A stretch of DNA of 64,000 nt from Jaltomata sinuosa (lineage: Eukaryota; Streptophyta; Magnoliopsida; Solanales; Solanaceae): positions 558,001-622,000 of the forward strand of contig QJPP01000285.1 in assembly GCA_003996215.1 (NCBI GenBank), read 5' to 3'. Below the pieces are notes generated by a model that saw only the letters and a program-made list of their open reading frames with translations, had not been told where the DNA came from and ran no database searches. Shown here one piece after another: positions 1-11,223 of the stretch. The position numbers and the translations under genes were made by a program. Each line of letters starts with the position of its first letter. Position 1 is the first letter of the stretch.

Positions 1-1138
1 TTAATATTTAAAAAACTCAAATCAATTCAATCTATGTACACCGTTACTCCCCGTGAAATAAGCTAAAACAGGGAGCTTCACCAGGACCCTTCTTTGTTTT
101 TGTAGTCAGATTAATTTTACAACGTATAAGTATCAAATACTTTTACTTTTCTTTTTTGGATATTTAAATTGTTTTATACTATGTGTAAATGCAGGGGTAT
201 ATCCAAGTGTATAGGTATGGATTCACGTGAATTCATGCTTCTTTCCCTAAATTGTATAGTGTTATATATTTACAAAATCACTTCAATATATATACGTGCA
301 CCCAAAGCTTAAAGTGTTCTATGGTGCAAAAATTATTGAGTGCACTTCTACGAATAAAATTGGTGATTCAAATTTCACGCCTGTCTTATTATATTTTCCG
401 TTCTTTTTCTAGAATTGAGACCAAGGTATTTTTTTTTCTTTTTCCTTCTTTTTGGTTTGGTTTATTCTTTCAAAATATTTAATCACCATAAAATTTTGTA
501 TAATTAAATCAAATACCTATATCAAAAACTAGTAACAACAAAGATGTAGCATACAATCAACTGGCTAAACCAATCTCAATATTTTCGACTTTCAATACAT
601 AGTATTATATATATAGTTCAAATCACTAAAATTGTTAAAAAAATATACTTATAATTTCAAAAGTATAATAAGTTAATGGAAAATCTATAAGTTAAACCCA
701 TCAAATGTAAACTTTTGGATCTGCCTTTTTATAATAGTGTACCCATATCTTCTTAAAATCCTGAATCCTCCTCCGTATAAATATCATATACTTTTATTAT
801 TTGGTTAGTTAAATTAATTTTTATTATAGAATAAAATGGAAGTACTTTCTTTAAGCTCAAGGGATTTGGAAGGTTAGTTGAACTTTTCTTTCTTCTATAA
901 ATGGCCATGGGACAATGCAACATCTTTCTGAAAAAGAGGTGTCTTAATTTCACCTTCAACATGAATTAGGTGTTAAATCTTTTTCTTTTACCATTTATGA
1001 ATTCATCGTTTGAAATTTTTATAATGTGATTCGGAACGCACATATTGCAAAAATAGAAAGGAAAAAAAACTCCGTCTCCACAAAGGTAATTACTTCGAAT
1101 TAGTCTAAAGACATGGCATTTGTCAGTATGCTACAAAG
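1..1138. other. AT-rich intergenic DNA, no gene seen
   Basis: The short open frames here (for example 252-482 and 753-962) are hydrophobic or lysine-rich, lack recognisable domains and look like chance frames in AT-rich DNA. No RNA gene or clear repeat border was found. Confidence 0.6.
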
Positions 1139-1400
1139 TATTACTCCTTCTGTCACAATTTATGTGACACCATTTGGCTTGACACAAAATTTAAGAAAAA
1201 AATGATGATTTTTGAAATTTGTGGTCTAAAATAAACATTAGATATTTGTTTAATTATACATCATTTTGTTAAAGGTAAAAGAAGAATTTTAAAGTTAAGT
1301 TAATTAATTTTTAACTATAAAAAATGACATTTTTTTTGGAACAAACTAAAAAAATAGCAAATTGATGTTAGACATATGGGTCAATTTTAATTGATATGAA
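1139..1400. repeat. Degenerate Stowaway-like MITE
   Basis: The segment opens with TACTCCTTCTGTCACAATTT followed by ATGTGACAC, the usual terminal sequence of the Stowaway MITEs found throughout this window. The right end is badly eroded, so the border is approximate. Confidence 0.4.
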
Positions 1401-1956
1401 AAATAGATGCATAGCGTAGACGTTGAACAATATTCATATGGTGATAATTTATCCCCTTTTTAGTTGATGATGATCCAATTTTGATTGCTCTTTGATTGTA
1501 GTAACTCATTTAAACTGCTAGTTGTTGAAAAAGGGAATATCATACTAGATGGAGTAGAAGAAAAAGAGTAAGTGGTCTTCTGTCATGTCATCGTTCCTCA
1601 AAACAATAGAGATTGAGTCGAATCGAAGCTAAGATTTGAAGTTTATAGGTTCTGAATTTGTCACTAGAATCATAGCTTGTTTTAGTTATTGATTTTGCAA
1701 TTAAATATTAATACATATTTAATAAATAAAATAATAGTGCACATATAAGATCTAAGCAAAAGTTATTGAGTTCGTCCGATAATCTAGCTCCGCTCCTGGA
1801 TTGAATGACGTTTCAACATTTTTCGTTAGTAATTAACAGAGGCGAAGCTAGAATTTAAAGTTTACGGGTTCTGAACTTGCCACCAAATTTATAATTCATC
1901 TTAATTACTGGGTTCACAATTAATACGTATACACATTTAATGAATTTTCGAAGAGT

Positions 1957-2252
1957 TAATGGTTAAAAACACACTTAAACTATCACATTTTTGCGAGTTT
2001 CATATCTCAACTATCCATTGTTCCATTTACCTACTTCAACTATCACTCCCTTTGTATTAAAACACAACTCGATGCTGAGTTGGCCTACATGTGCCTATTG
2101 TCGAATGGGAACAATACTTGGCCAACGTACTCAACATCAAGATGTGTTTTAAATAAGGGAGTGATAGTTTAGGTAGGTAAAGAAAATAATGGATATTAAA
2201 GATATGAAACTCGCGAAAAAAATGATAGTTCAAATGTGTTCTTGACCATTAC
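1957..2252. mobile_element. Foldback MITE in the proximal promoter of the PCC13-62-like gene
   Basis: The two halves are inverted copies of each other. The left arm starts AATGGTTAAAAACACACTTA and contains GCGAGTTTCATATCTC; the right arm ends with TGTGTTCTTGACCATT and contains GATATGAAACTCGCG. The arms are over 100 bp, with a short GC-richer centre around 2075-2140. The element ends 65 bp upstream of the TATA box at 2318, so it belongs to the proximal promoter of the gene at 2388. No coding capacity is present. Confidence 0.8.
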
Positions 2253-2317
2253 CTCATTTTCTAATACAATTATAAAATCTAAGTACACTGGCTCAGCCCC
2301 CCTAGGAAAAAGGCAGT

Positions 2318-2324
2318 TATAAAT
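2318..2324 (+). promoter_or_regulatory. Probable TATA box of the PCC13-62-like gene
   Basis: TATAAAT lies 70 bp upstream of the ATG at 2388, which leaves a normal short plant 5' leader. Confidence 0.6.
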
Positions 2325-2387
2325 ACTTTGTGGAATCAAAATTGGAGTATCAATACTCAAAAGAAAATTGTAATTAGGTGAGGAGAA

Positions 2388-5300
2388 ATGGCTCTTATTT
2401 CAGCCTTTGTGATTTCCATGGTGTTTAGTCAGCTTGTTTTTGTGTGTCATTCCAATCCAATTTGTGGATCAGGGTACCCAAAAGATGAAATCCCAGTGTA
2501 CAAAGAAGACATAGACAATGTGCATTTTGCACAAAACTTGGAGTACTTTGAAGCAGAATATTTTCTATGGGCTTCCTATGGACATGGTCTTGATGATATA
2601 GCACCATATTTAACCAAGGGAGGACCCCCTCCAATTGGTGCCCAAAAAGCAAATCTTGATCCACTCACACAAAACATCATCATGGAATTTGCCAATGAAG
2701 AAATTGGTCATCTAAGGTAGTCCCCCCTTTTTAATTTATATATATACTAGATGCAAAATCCCGTGTCAGCACGGACCCAATATATGTTACTTTCTTTATT
2801 TTAATTTATGTGACATAGATAAAATTTGGAGAGTCAATCAAATTTTTATATGATTTTTAAATATTTAAGTTATTAATTATTGTGATTTACAGTGCTTTTC
2901 ACATAATTTTCAAATAATATATGTTATTCTCCCTATCTCAATTTTTGTGGCACCAATAAAAATATGGAGAGTCAATCAATTTTTTTTTATATCCTTTAAA
3001 TATATTAAGTTGTTAATTATTGTGATTTATAATAATTTTTACGTCATTTCTAAATAATATACTCTCTATCTCAATTTATGTGGCACTGGTAGAATTTCGA
3101 GAGACAATCAAATTTTTTATGTCTTTTAAATATTATAATTTATAATATTTTTATATTATTTTTAAATAATATATGTTACTTCATCTATCCCAATTTATCG
3201 AGAGTCAACTAAATTTTTATACTTTTTTTAAAATATTTTAAGTTGTTAATTATTGTAATTTATAGTACTGTTTACGTAATTTTTAAATATATAACCGATT
3301 AAAAAGAAAAATAAAATAAAATAATTAAAATGGAGAAAATATGCAAGAATGACCAAAATACCCTTACTATATAGAAGAATGCCAGCACGGGCCCAATATA
3401 TGTTACTTTCTCTATTCTAATTTATGTGGCACAAATGAAATTTGAATTGTGATTTATATTGCTTTTCGCATAATTTTCAGATAATATATGTTATTCTCCC
3501 TATCCCAATTTATATGGCACCAGTAAAAATGTGGAGAGTCAACGAAATTTTTTATATATGTTTTAAATATACTAAGTTGTTAATTATTGTGATTTATAAT
3601 AACCTTTATGTCATTTCTAAATAATATACTCGTTATCTCAATTTATGTGGCACTGTTAGAATTTCGAGAGACAATCAAATTTTTTATGTCTTTTAAATAT
3701 TTAAAATTGTTAAATATTATAATTTATAATATTTTATACATTATTTTTAAAATATTATATGTTACTTCATCTGTCCCAATTTATGTGGCACTGATATAAT
3801 ATCGAGAGTCAACCAAATTCTTATACTTCTTTTTAATATTTTAAGTTGTTAATTATTGTAATTTATAGTACTTTTTTACGTAATTTTCAAATATATAACC
3901 AATTAAAAAGAAAAATAAAATAAACTAATTAAAATGGAGAAAATATGCAAAAATGACAGAAATACCCTTACTATATAGAAGAATGACGGGAAGCACACAC
4001 GTCGACGAAGACGTGCCTGCTTACCCACACTTCTATATCAATTTATGTGGCACTGATAGACTTTCGAGAGACAATAAATTTTTTATGTCTTTTAAATATT
4101 TAAAATTGTTAAATATTATAATTTATAATATTTTATACGTTATTTTTAAATAATATATGTTACTTCATCTGTCCCAATTTGTGTGGCACTGATATAATTT
4201 TGAGAGTCAACCAAATTCTTATACTTCTTTTTAATATTTTAAGTTGTTAATTATTGTAATTTATAGTACTTTTTACGTAATTTTCAAATATATAATCGAG
4301 TAAAAAGAAAAATAAAATAAACTAATTAAAATGGAGAAAGTATGCAAAAATGATAGAAATACCCTTACTATATAGAAGAATGACGGAAAGCACACACGTC
4401 GACGAAGACATGCCTGTTTACCCACACTTCTATATAGTAATAATGTGTCTTAGTTACTATTTAGAGAGTTTAGAATATTTTGTTTAATTTAATTGAATTA
4501 TCTTCATTTATTCTTTGATCTCAATTTAATACTACTCTCTTTTTTACTATATTAATCTCTCTACATTTATTGAGTACGGGTAAGGTTGAAACTAATAATT
4601 AATTATATCTTGGTTTTCTAAAATGACAACTACTCCCTCTGTTTCATATTACTTTCTCCGTTCAATTTTACTTGTCACGTATTCTATTTTTGATTTTCAT
4701 TTTTACTTGTCATTTTTGACATATCAAGAAAAGACAGATTATTTTTCATGTTTTACCCTTAATTTATTTTTAAGACTTTTTGAAATCCCAAATGATCAAT
4801 TTTAGCTATTAGAATTGACACATGAAACCTTTCATTAACCACTTAGAACTTACTCCACTTAAAAGCCATATTATATATTCTGATTTGGATTCATTTTTCT
4901 TGAAAAACTTATGAACATCTTTTATAAGAAATGGATGAAGATACGAAAATTATATTGTAGGAAACACCTGAAATTTCAACAAATATCAAAGTAGAGGGCA
5001 CACTTAAAATGGTTGAAGATTAAAAAAATATTGAAGTTAAAGATTTAAAAAGGAGAGATGAAGATCGAATAGAAGCAGTCGAAGATTCAAAGACAAAAGT
5101 CTAAATTGTTTGCCTCCAAACAAGTACTCATAAAATGAAATAAGTTTTGAATTGTTGTCTCCAAAAGAATACTCTAAACTGAAGAGACGGTGAGTTAGTA
5201 TACTCCATATTAAATCTGCTGATACTCATAGCAGTTTTGAGAGTTGGAACTTGTGACACTAATAAATATGTTGGAACTTTGGTTTCAATTATTGAGATTA

Positions 5301-8300
5301 ATTATAATTGATAGGGGTAATGTGATAAAATCACTATGTCAATTATTGTTTTCTTAATGAGTGTGTCAAGCCAAAAAATGACAAGTAAAGTTGAATGGAG
5401 TGAGTACGTGGCTCTTGTTGACCTGACACACTCCTTAAGAAATCTTCAATTAGAGGTGTTTTTATTAAATTAACCTTATTAATGACGCTTTGGAACTCTA
5501 AATTTGACTACTGCTACTTTATATAGTGATTTTAATACTAAGGGTAAAAATAAAGAAAATATAATAAAATTCTCCTGATTTCATAAATCGGACAAACAAA
5601 ATTGAAAGAACTATCTTTAGTATGAGGACTAAGTAATATGAAACGAAAAAAGTATTTTATATATCTATTTTTAATTAGAACGACAAGTAAAGTGGATCAG
5701 AGCGAATAACATTTTTTGTTAATACTAATTTGTTTTGTTTGTTTTTAGGGCAATTGACTCAATAACGGGCAGCATTCCTAGACCTTTATTGAATCTTAGC
5801 CCTGAAAACTTTGGGAAAGTATTTGATGCAGCATTTGAATACAAATTGGAACCCCCATTTGATCCCTATAGGGATAGCATGCATTACATGCTATCTTGCT
5901 ATATTATACCATATGTTGGAATGAATGGCTATGTTGGTATGATACCCAACCTCAAAGGCTATGTCTCCAAACGTGTAAGTTCATAAGATTTAAGAGGAAA
6001 ATATTTAAGCTTTTTTTGATCGTGTGTAGAGACTGAATTATGATTTTGAGTTTATGCTTTTTGAATTCTTAAAAAAATAGCTTATTGATTTTACATAAAT
6101 TATTTATACATGTTAAAGTAGATTTCATAAAACAAATATAGGGTCTGAATTAAAGTTATTGAGCTCTGTTGAATCCATAGGCGGCCTTTATAACTCCACC
6201 CAGAACAATGCATCTCAACTATGAATTTCAAATATTCTATTTATTTTTTAATCAAATATGATCTACTACTTCTATTTCGTACTCAATCACCCTTCTTTAA
6301 ACCTAACATGGTCGAGAGAGATGAATGCACACCACTTTTTTTTTAATTCAAAATCCTGAACTAGAAATGGAATTCCAGAACCTAAATAATGCAAGGGTGA
6401 TCGTGTGATCTAAAATATTACTCTTTTCGTTTCAATTTATGTGACACACGTTTTCTTATAGTCAGTCCAAAAAAGAATGATATATTTTCATATTTAGTAC
6501 TTAACTTCAAATTTTCTATTTTACCCTTAATGAAATTATTTATAGTCACAAAATTTCTATGATTTATTTAAAATCACAAATTTCAAAAGTCTTCATTTTT
6601 CTCCTTTTAACTCCGTATCCGATCAAAAGTTAACCTTCACCTAAATTGATATGATGGGATTACTATATATTTGCAAGTTTTTAAGTTTTCCGGATCTGAA
6701 ATAAGTGATTTGAAATTAGATTTATTTAAAGTTGAAGTTTTGTTTGGACGTGCAATTTTGATTTCTTAAATTATTATTTTTTCTCATAAACATGAAAACC
6801 CCATACGTTGTGAAAATTATCAAAAAATTCTCAACTTCTCATACAATCTTACCAAATGAGCAAATCATAATTTATAAACAAGATATCCGAGTATCCTAAA
6901 GCGCCGCACTAAAAAATCACATATCTCCATGATTTGTTTATAAATAAAGATTTGCGATTACAAACTTTTAAATACACATAATTTTACACGGATCCACAAG
7001 TCAACAATAATAGTAACTAATTATTCTTTAATATAATTCTTTCATGTGGTACAAACAATCTCTTCACATCGAGCATGACTCTATTTTCGTAAAATTCAAA
7101 ATGATGGGTCTTTTTATAAATATAAACTTATGGATCAAGTTTTAAATTTAAAAAATAAAATAAAATCACAATTTGAAATCTAAAATCCCGCTTTTTCGAG
7201 AATTTGTCAAGTTTTGGCAAAAATTTGAGCAAAAAACCCAAGATCCCAAAATCTAGAAAAAAGTAATTTTTAGGCTAAAATTTAATTTTTGGGTTCTTTT
7301 AAAATTTTAAAACTTACCCTAATTTTTTTATTTTATATTTTAAAAAAGCTCATCAATTATGACTCCAACCCCTCATTAAACACATTCTTATTAAAGAGTT
7401 TGTTCGTAGAATATGAGAAGGTTATATTAAAAAATAACTAGTTACTACCATTGTTATTATTTATTTATTTTTGCATCGATGGATCTTCATAATTAGTTGT
7501 AATTTGACAAATTGTAATAGCTGATAATTATATTATTAGTAGTTTAAATTAAAATATCATGTTATAATTTTTGAATAATGTATTATCTAGTTCATTATAA
7601 AAATAATAATTTTATTTCAAACTTATGGATATTTTAAATAGTTTTTAAAACTTATGGGCATAAATCATATTTCATGTGTTTTTTTCTAAAAAAAAAGTGA
7701 AATATATTTTTCAAAAATTATGGCCAGACACATATTGAAACTTCACTGCAAACTAATTTCTCAAAAATATTTGAAATATATGACCAAGGTAAAAAAGTAA
7801 TTTATTTTAAGATGAGAAAAAAAAATGAGGTCAATTGGAGTAAACACCTTGATCAAATTATATTAACTAAAGTTCTGGTGCACTTGCAGCCTGCAGGTAA
7901 TTCTTCTTTATTTAATTATAATTGAAATTTACAAGTAATTTTAGGTTTGAATTATGATACACTAGTTAGTTTTATTATACACTAATTTAGCTATAATGTT
8001 TTATTTTAAATAATGTATTGTGGCTAAAAAGCAATTATTGTTAAAGTAAGTTTTAATTTGTGGTAAAAATTGATAATTCGCTACAAAAATTTATTATAGC
8101 AATAAATTTATGGCTAATCATTTAATTATTGCCACAAGTTTTAATTATTTGAAGCAAAAATATTTGTTTAGCTATAAATTTTTATTTCAAAAAATTAATT
8201 GTGGTTAAAAGGTTATTATTGCTACGATAATTTTTATCACGTGACAAGAACTCATGATTAGCTACGAAATTGTATTATAACAATAAATTTGTGGCTAGTC

Positions 8301-9105
8301 ATTTAACTATTGCCATGATTTATTATTACTTGAAGAAAAATAATTTATTTAGCTACAAAATTTTATTTTAAATAATTTATTGTGGCTAAAAGGATATTAT
8401 TGTTACAATAACTTTATCACGTGGTAATAACGTATGATTAGCTACAAAATTTCATCGTAACAATAAATTTGTAGCTATTTAGGTAATTATTGCCACGACT
8501 ATTAGCAATTATAGCAAAACTGAGATATTAGTTTTGCCAATGTAATTTTTATAGTTAAGATATTTTACGAATTTATAAATAGCCATGAAATTCATATTTT
8601 TGTGGCCGCTATTAAGTATTAGCCACGATTTTTGAATTCATAACTAAGATTTCGTAGCTATATATGCAGTGTGTTGTAGTGTTGATCAATATATGTGGTG
8701 ACTTTTTATTTATTTTTTCAATCACAGCTTGTGGCAGGACTATTGGGAACGGAAGCAGGGCAAGATGCAATTATTCGTATGCACCTTTATGAGAGAGCTG
8801 ATGAAGTAGTATATCCTTATGAATACACTGTGGCTAATTTCACGGCTCGAATCTCAAATTTGAGAAATCAATTGGGAATGTGCGGAATCAAAGACGAAGG
8901 CATTATTGTCCCGTGTAAACTCGGAGCTGAAAATCGAACGGAAACTAACGTCATATCCGCTGACTATTATTCCCTTGCGTACGCCAGAACTCCGGAAGAG
9001 ATTCTCAAGATTGTATACAGTACGGGCGATGAGCATATTCCTGGTGGATTCTATCCCCGCGGTGCTAATGGGAGGATTGCCAAAGAATTACTCAAAGAGC
9101 CATGA
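2388..9105 (+). CDS. Desiccation-related protein PCC13-62-like (ferritin-like domain), 3 exons
   Basis: The exons are 2388-2716, 5749-5974 and 8728-9105, all with GT/AG borders, and join to 310 codons plus TGA, close to the usual length of about 310. Residues 1-22 form a signal peptide, so the product is probably secreted or apoplastic. The ferritin-like helical domain follows: VHFAQNLEYFEAEYFLW and FANEEIGHLRAI supply the Glu/His-rich helices (the second spans the exon 1/2 junction), and the last exon carries LVAGLLGTEAGQDAIIR and LYERADEVVYPY, hallmarks of the family. The family is named from a Craterostigma desiccation-induced protein; its biochemical activity is not established. Introns of 3032 and 2753 bp are filled with MITEs. 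All exons are open and no damage is seen. Family assignment is by motif recognition. Confidence 0.87.
2745..4440. repeat. Tandemly expanded MITE-type array in intron 1
   Basis: Blocks beginning with a variant of CCCAATTTATGTGGCAC and running through GAGAGTCAA and TTAAGTTGTTAATTATTGT recur every 110-130 bp. A larger unit is also repeated: ATACCCTTACTATATAGAAG occurs near 3358, 3962 and 4360, and the short hairpin CACGTCGACGAAGACGTG with its CCCACACTTCTATAT trailer occurs near 3998, and with one change near 4396. The array begins with TAGATGCAAAATCCCGTG followed by CAGCACGG, shared with the element at 47930. It looks like repeated internal duplication or nested insertion. Confidence 0.7.
4630..5715. 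mobile_element. Nested Stowaway-like MITEs in intron 1
   Basis: An outer pair of ends (GTTTCATATTACTT near 4639 and AAGTAATATGAAACG near 5630) encloses an inner pair (CTCCGTTCAATTTTACTTGT near 4656 and ACAAGTAAAGTTGAATGGAG near 5382). A further end-like sequence with ACAAGTAAAGTGGATCAGAG lies at about 5682. One MITE has therefore inserted in another. Borders are approximate. Confidence 0.6.
6419..6665. mobile_element. Stowaway-like MITE in intron 2
   Basis: The left end TTTCAATTTATGTGACAC and right end AAATTGATATGATGGGAT are degenerate inverted copies. The interior matches the better preserved elements at 22487 and 27838. Confidence 0.55.
6733..7745. mobile_element. MITE of the TTTGGCCATG family in intron 2
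   Basis: GAAGTTTTGTTTGGACGTGC at the left and ATGGCCAGACACATATTGAA at the right are inverted copies of a terminal motif also seen at 19240, 23032 and 36412. The 1-kb interior is AT-rich and non-coding. Confidence 0.5.
8000..8681. repeat. ~180-bp tandem repeat ending in a CACTA-like terminus (intron 2)
   Basis: A unit with GCTAC(A/G)AAA, AACAATAAATTTGTGGCTA and ATTGCCA recurs with starts at about 8081, 8262 and 8442, giving periods of 181 and 180 bp. The segment ends with TGTTGTAGTG (8672-8681), which read on the other strand is CACTACAACA, the usual tip of CACTA (En/Spm) transposons. A matching left tip was not found, so this may be a one-ended relic. Confidence 0.5.
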
Positions 9106-9194
9106 AAAATGATAATAATGAGAAACTTATATACTAATTTCTCATGTATATCGAGTCATATTGTATACAGTTTGTAAGATAATATCAATCTTTG

Positions 9195-9200
9195 AATAAA
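9195..9200 (+). terminator. Polyadenylation signal of the PCC13-62-like gene
   Basis: AATAAA lies 90 bp after the stop codon of the gene ending at 9105. Confidence 0.6.
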
Positions 9201-9205
9201 GAATT

Positions 9206-10819
9206 ATACATGAAAAAATAAACAAGTTTCTCTGATTGATTAATGTGGAACGTCATATATTGAGTTGTTTGTTGAAGTTAAGTTGATTGAATATTGTATG
9301 TGATAGGATATACTATTAATCGTGTGATTTATGTTATAGTATTATGTTTTCATCCCATGTAAAGACTATTTATTTTATTTACTTAATTTAATAAAGTCTT
9401 TTATTTGATAAATCATTGTGTTAACATGTGTATCCTTTACTTATATAGTAGATAATTTTGTGTATGAAGTTATTTAGCTCATACACAGAAGATTAAAATT
9501 TTCGATTCTTATAAGTTTTAAATTAATGATCACAATCAAAGATGAAGTAGGACAAATATCTTGATGATTGTAGCACAAGATTAAATATAATTTGATCTTA
9601 ATTATGAGAGTGGTAATATTTCAAATTCTTGTGCTAGTACATTTTGTATGTATTGAAGGGACCAAGTAGAGATGTTCATCTATGTTCTGAATATTAATAA
9701 ACAACTTCTCTGGTCCATTACTTGTACTTATAGTCTTAATCTTGATATAATTATTATGATCTATGTAATTTGATTTATTATTTTAATCTATTAAAAGGGG
9801 AAACTCTATTATGAGTCAACATATTCCTAATAGATTGGATGGTAACAAATCACACTAGTGAAATAATAATTAGTTGATAGAACCATGTCTGGGACTTGAG
9901 ATAGAAGACACCTTTTATGGTTGCTTATAAGTTTTCACGTGAAAACCTTGCACGTGTATTTAATATCTGTCACGTGAAATAAGTTGAGCATTAAAAATAA
10001 AGGATTAAATTAATCAATGAATTAAATTTTTCAGAAATTTAATTTAATTGATTGATATCGGTAATTCTAACATGGAGAGTTAAATAAGGAGTAATGGTAG
10101 ATTTTCAAATTAAATCGACGAGTGCAATTACAGATTTTTAGTGAAATAATTTGTAATTTATTATGGTATGATAATTTATTCATTTGCGAACTAAATATCA
10201 TGATTGGAAGCCTCAACTAATAAATCTGCGGTCTCTACTATGCCTGATTAATTAATCAGATTTGGAAAAAAAGAAGAAGGTTTATTCTGGAAAAAGTAAT
10301 ATCGATTTTACTAGTCTTCTAGAAAAATAAAACGTGTGGTTAAATAGGAAAATATTTTAGTAAATATTGCTATTTAATATAAACGTTTTCCTTATTAAAC
10401 ATATGTCATAAAAGCAGAAAACTTTGTCTTAAACATTGTCTTAGTGTCAGAAACGTTTTAGCTTTCAATTTTGAAAAAACTGCCCAATTCTTCAATTCCT
10501 TCAGCAGAGGAATTGTACATAAAAGGGGCTGATTTTTACAGAAGAAAGATCATCCTTTTGAAAAATAAAATCACTTGTCTATCCAAGCTTTGGTTAGAAA
10601 AGTTAATCAGGAAAATAGTAGAAGACTGCAGTTCTGAATTCTGTGGCGTTGAGCGAATTTTGTGAAAGCTTCAACAAGTAAATACTTCAACAAACTCAAT
10701 TATTTATATTTGATTTGGAAAATAAAAAAATACATATTTGACATGTCATGTCATACTAAAAACTCATTTTTCAAGGTTAAACTCATTTTAATCATTTCCG
10801 TTATACTCATTTAACCCAC
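9206..10819. other. Intergenic DNA without a recognised gene
   Basis: Three CACGTG palindromes occur at roughly 9937-9980. A 64-codon open frame at 10471-10665 is lysine/serine-rich with no recognised domain. The surroundings could be an old LTR fragment, but no matching partner was seen. Confidence 0.5.
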
Positions 10820-10863
10820 CCGATAAAAAGGTGTAAACAATATAAAACACAGTACTTTGGTCG

Positions 10864-10904
10864 CTAATTACGTTTTATCCCACTACTTTAAAAAATTACA
10901 TTTT
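10864..10904 (+). repeat. Left terminal inverted repeat core of the MULE
   Basis: The 41-nt segment starting CTAATTACGTTTTATCCCAC matches the reverse complement of 18687-18727 at about 85 percent of positions, including the shared blocks TATCCCA, TACTTTAAAA and AATTACATTT. Confidence 0.7.
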
Positions 10905-11223
10905 CCTCGATAGTTTAAAAAAGAAAAGGCGTGTATCCTTTGTATTTTCGTGTACCCTGAATACATATAATCTCTTCATTAATGGTAAATATTTTTCTAT
11001 TATGGCACTTTAAAAGGAAATAACAGATTTACAATTAATGAGGAATAAATCAAGCTTCAATCAGTTACAAACGATGATGCATTATCCTAGTTCCCTCAAA
11101 CGACTGGAGAACAGATAAAGGTTTCAAACGCACTTTCTGCAAGAATTCTCATTCATCTTGCATCATCCAACGCTAATACTGCAAAACAGATAAAGGTTTC
11201 CTCATCTTTTATCGATATAAAGC

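Noticed and set aside
2425..2664. 79-codon minus-strand frame
   Set aside because: Shadow of exon 1 of the PCC13-62-like gene.
7884..7897. Seven-base microexon (CCTGCAG between AG and GT) in the PCC13-62-like gene
   Set aside because: Including it would break the frame; exons 2 and 3 join directly in phase 0 and give the family sequence SKR-LVAGLLG.
10471..10665. 64-codon frame
   Set aside because: No recognised domain, no promoter or intron pattern; likely chance or an eroded repeat.
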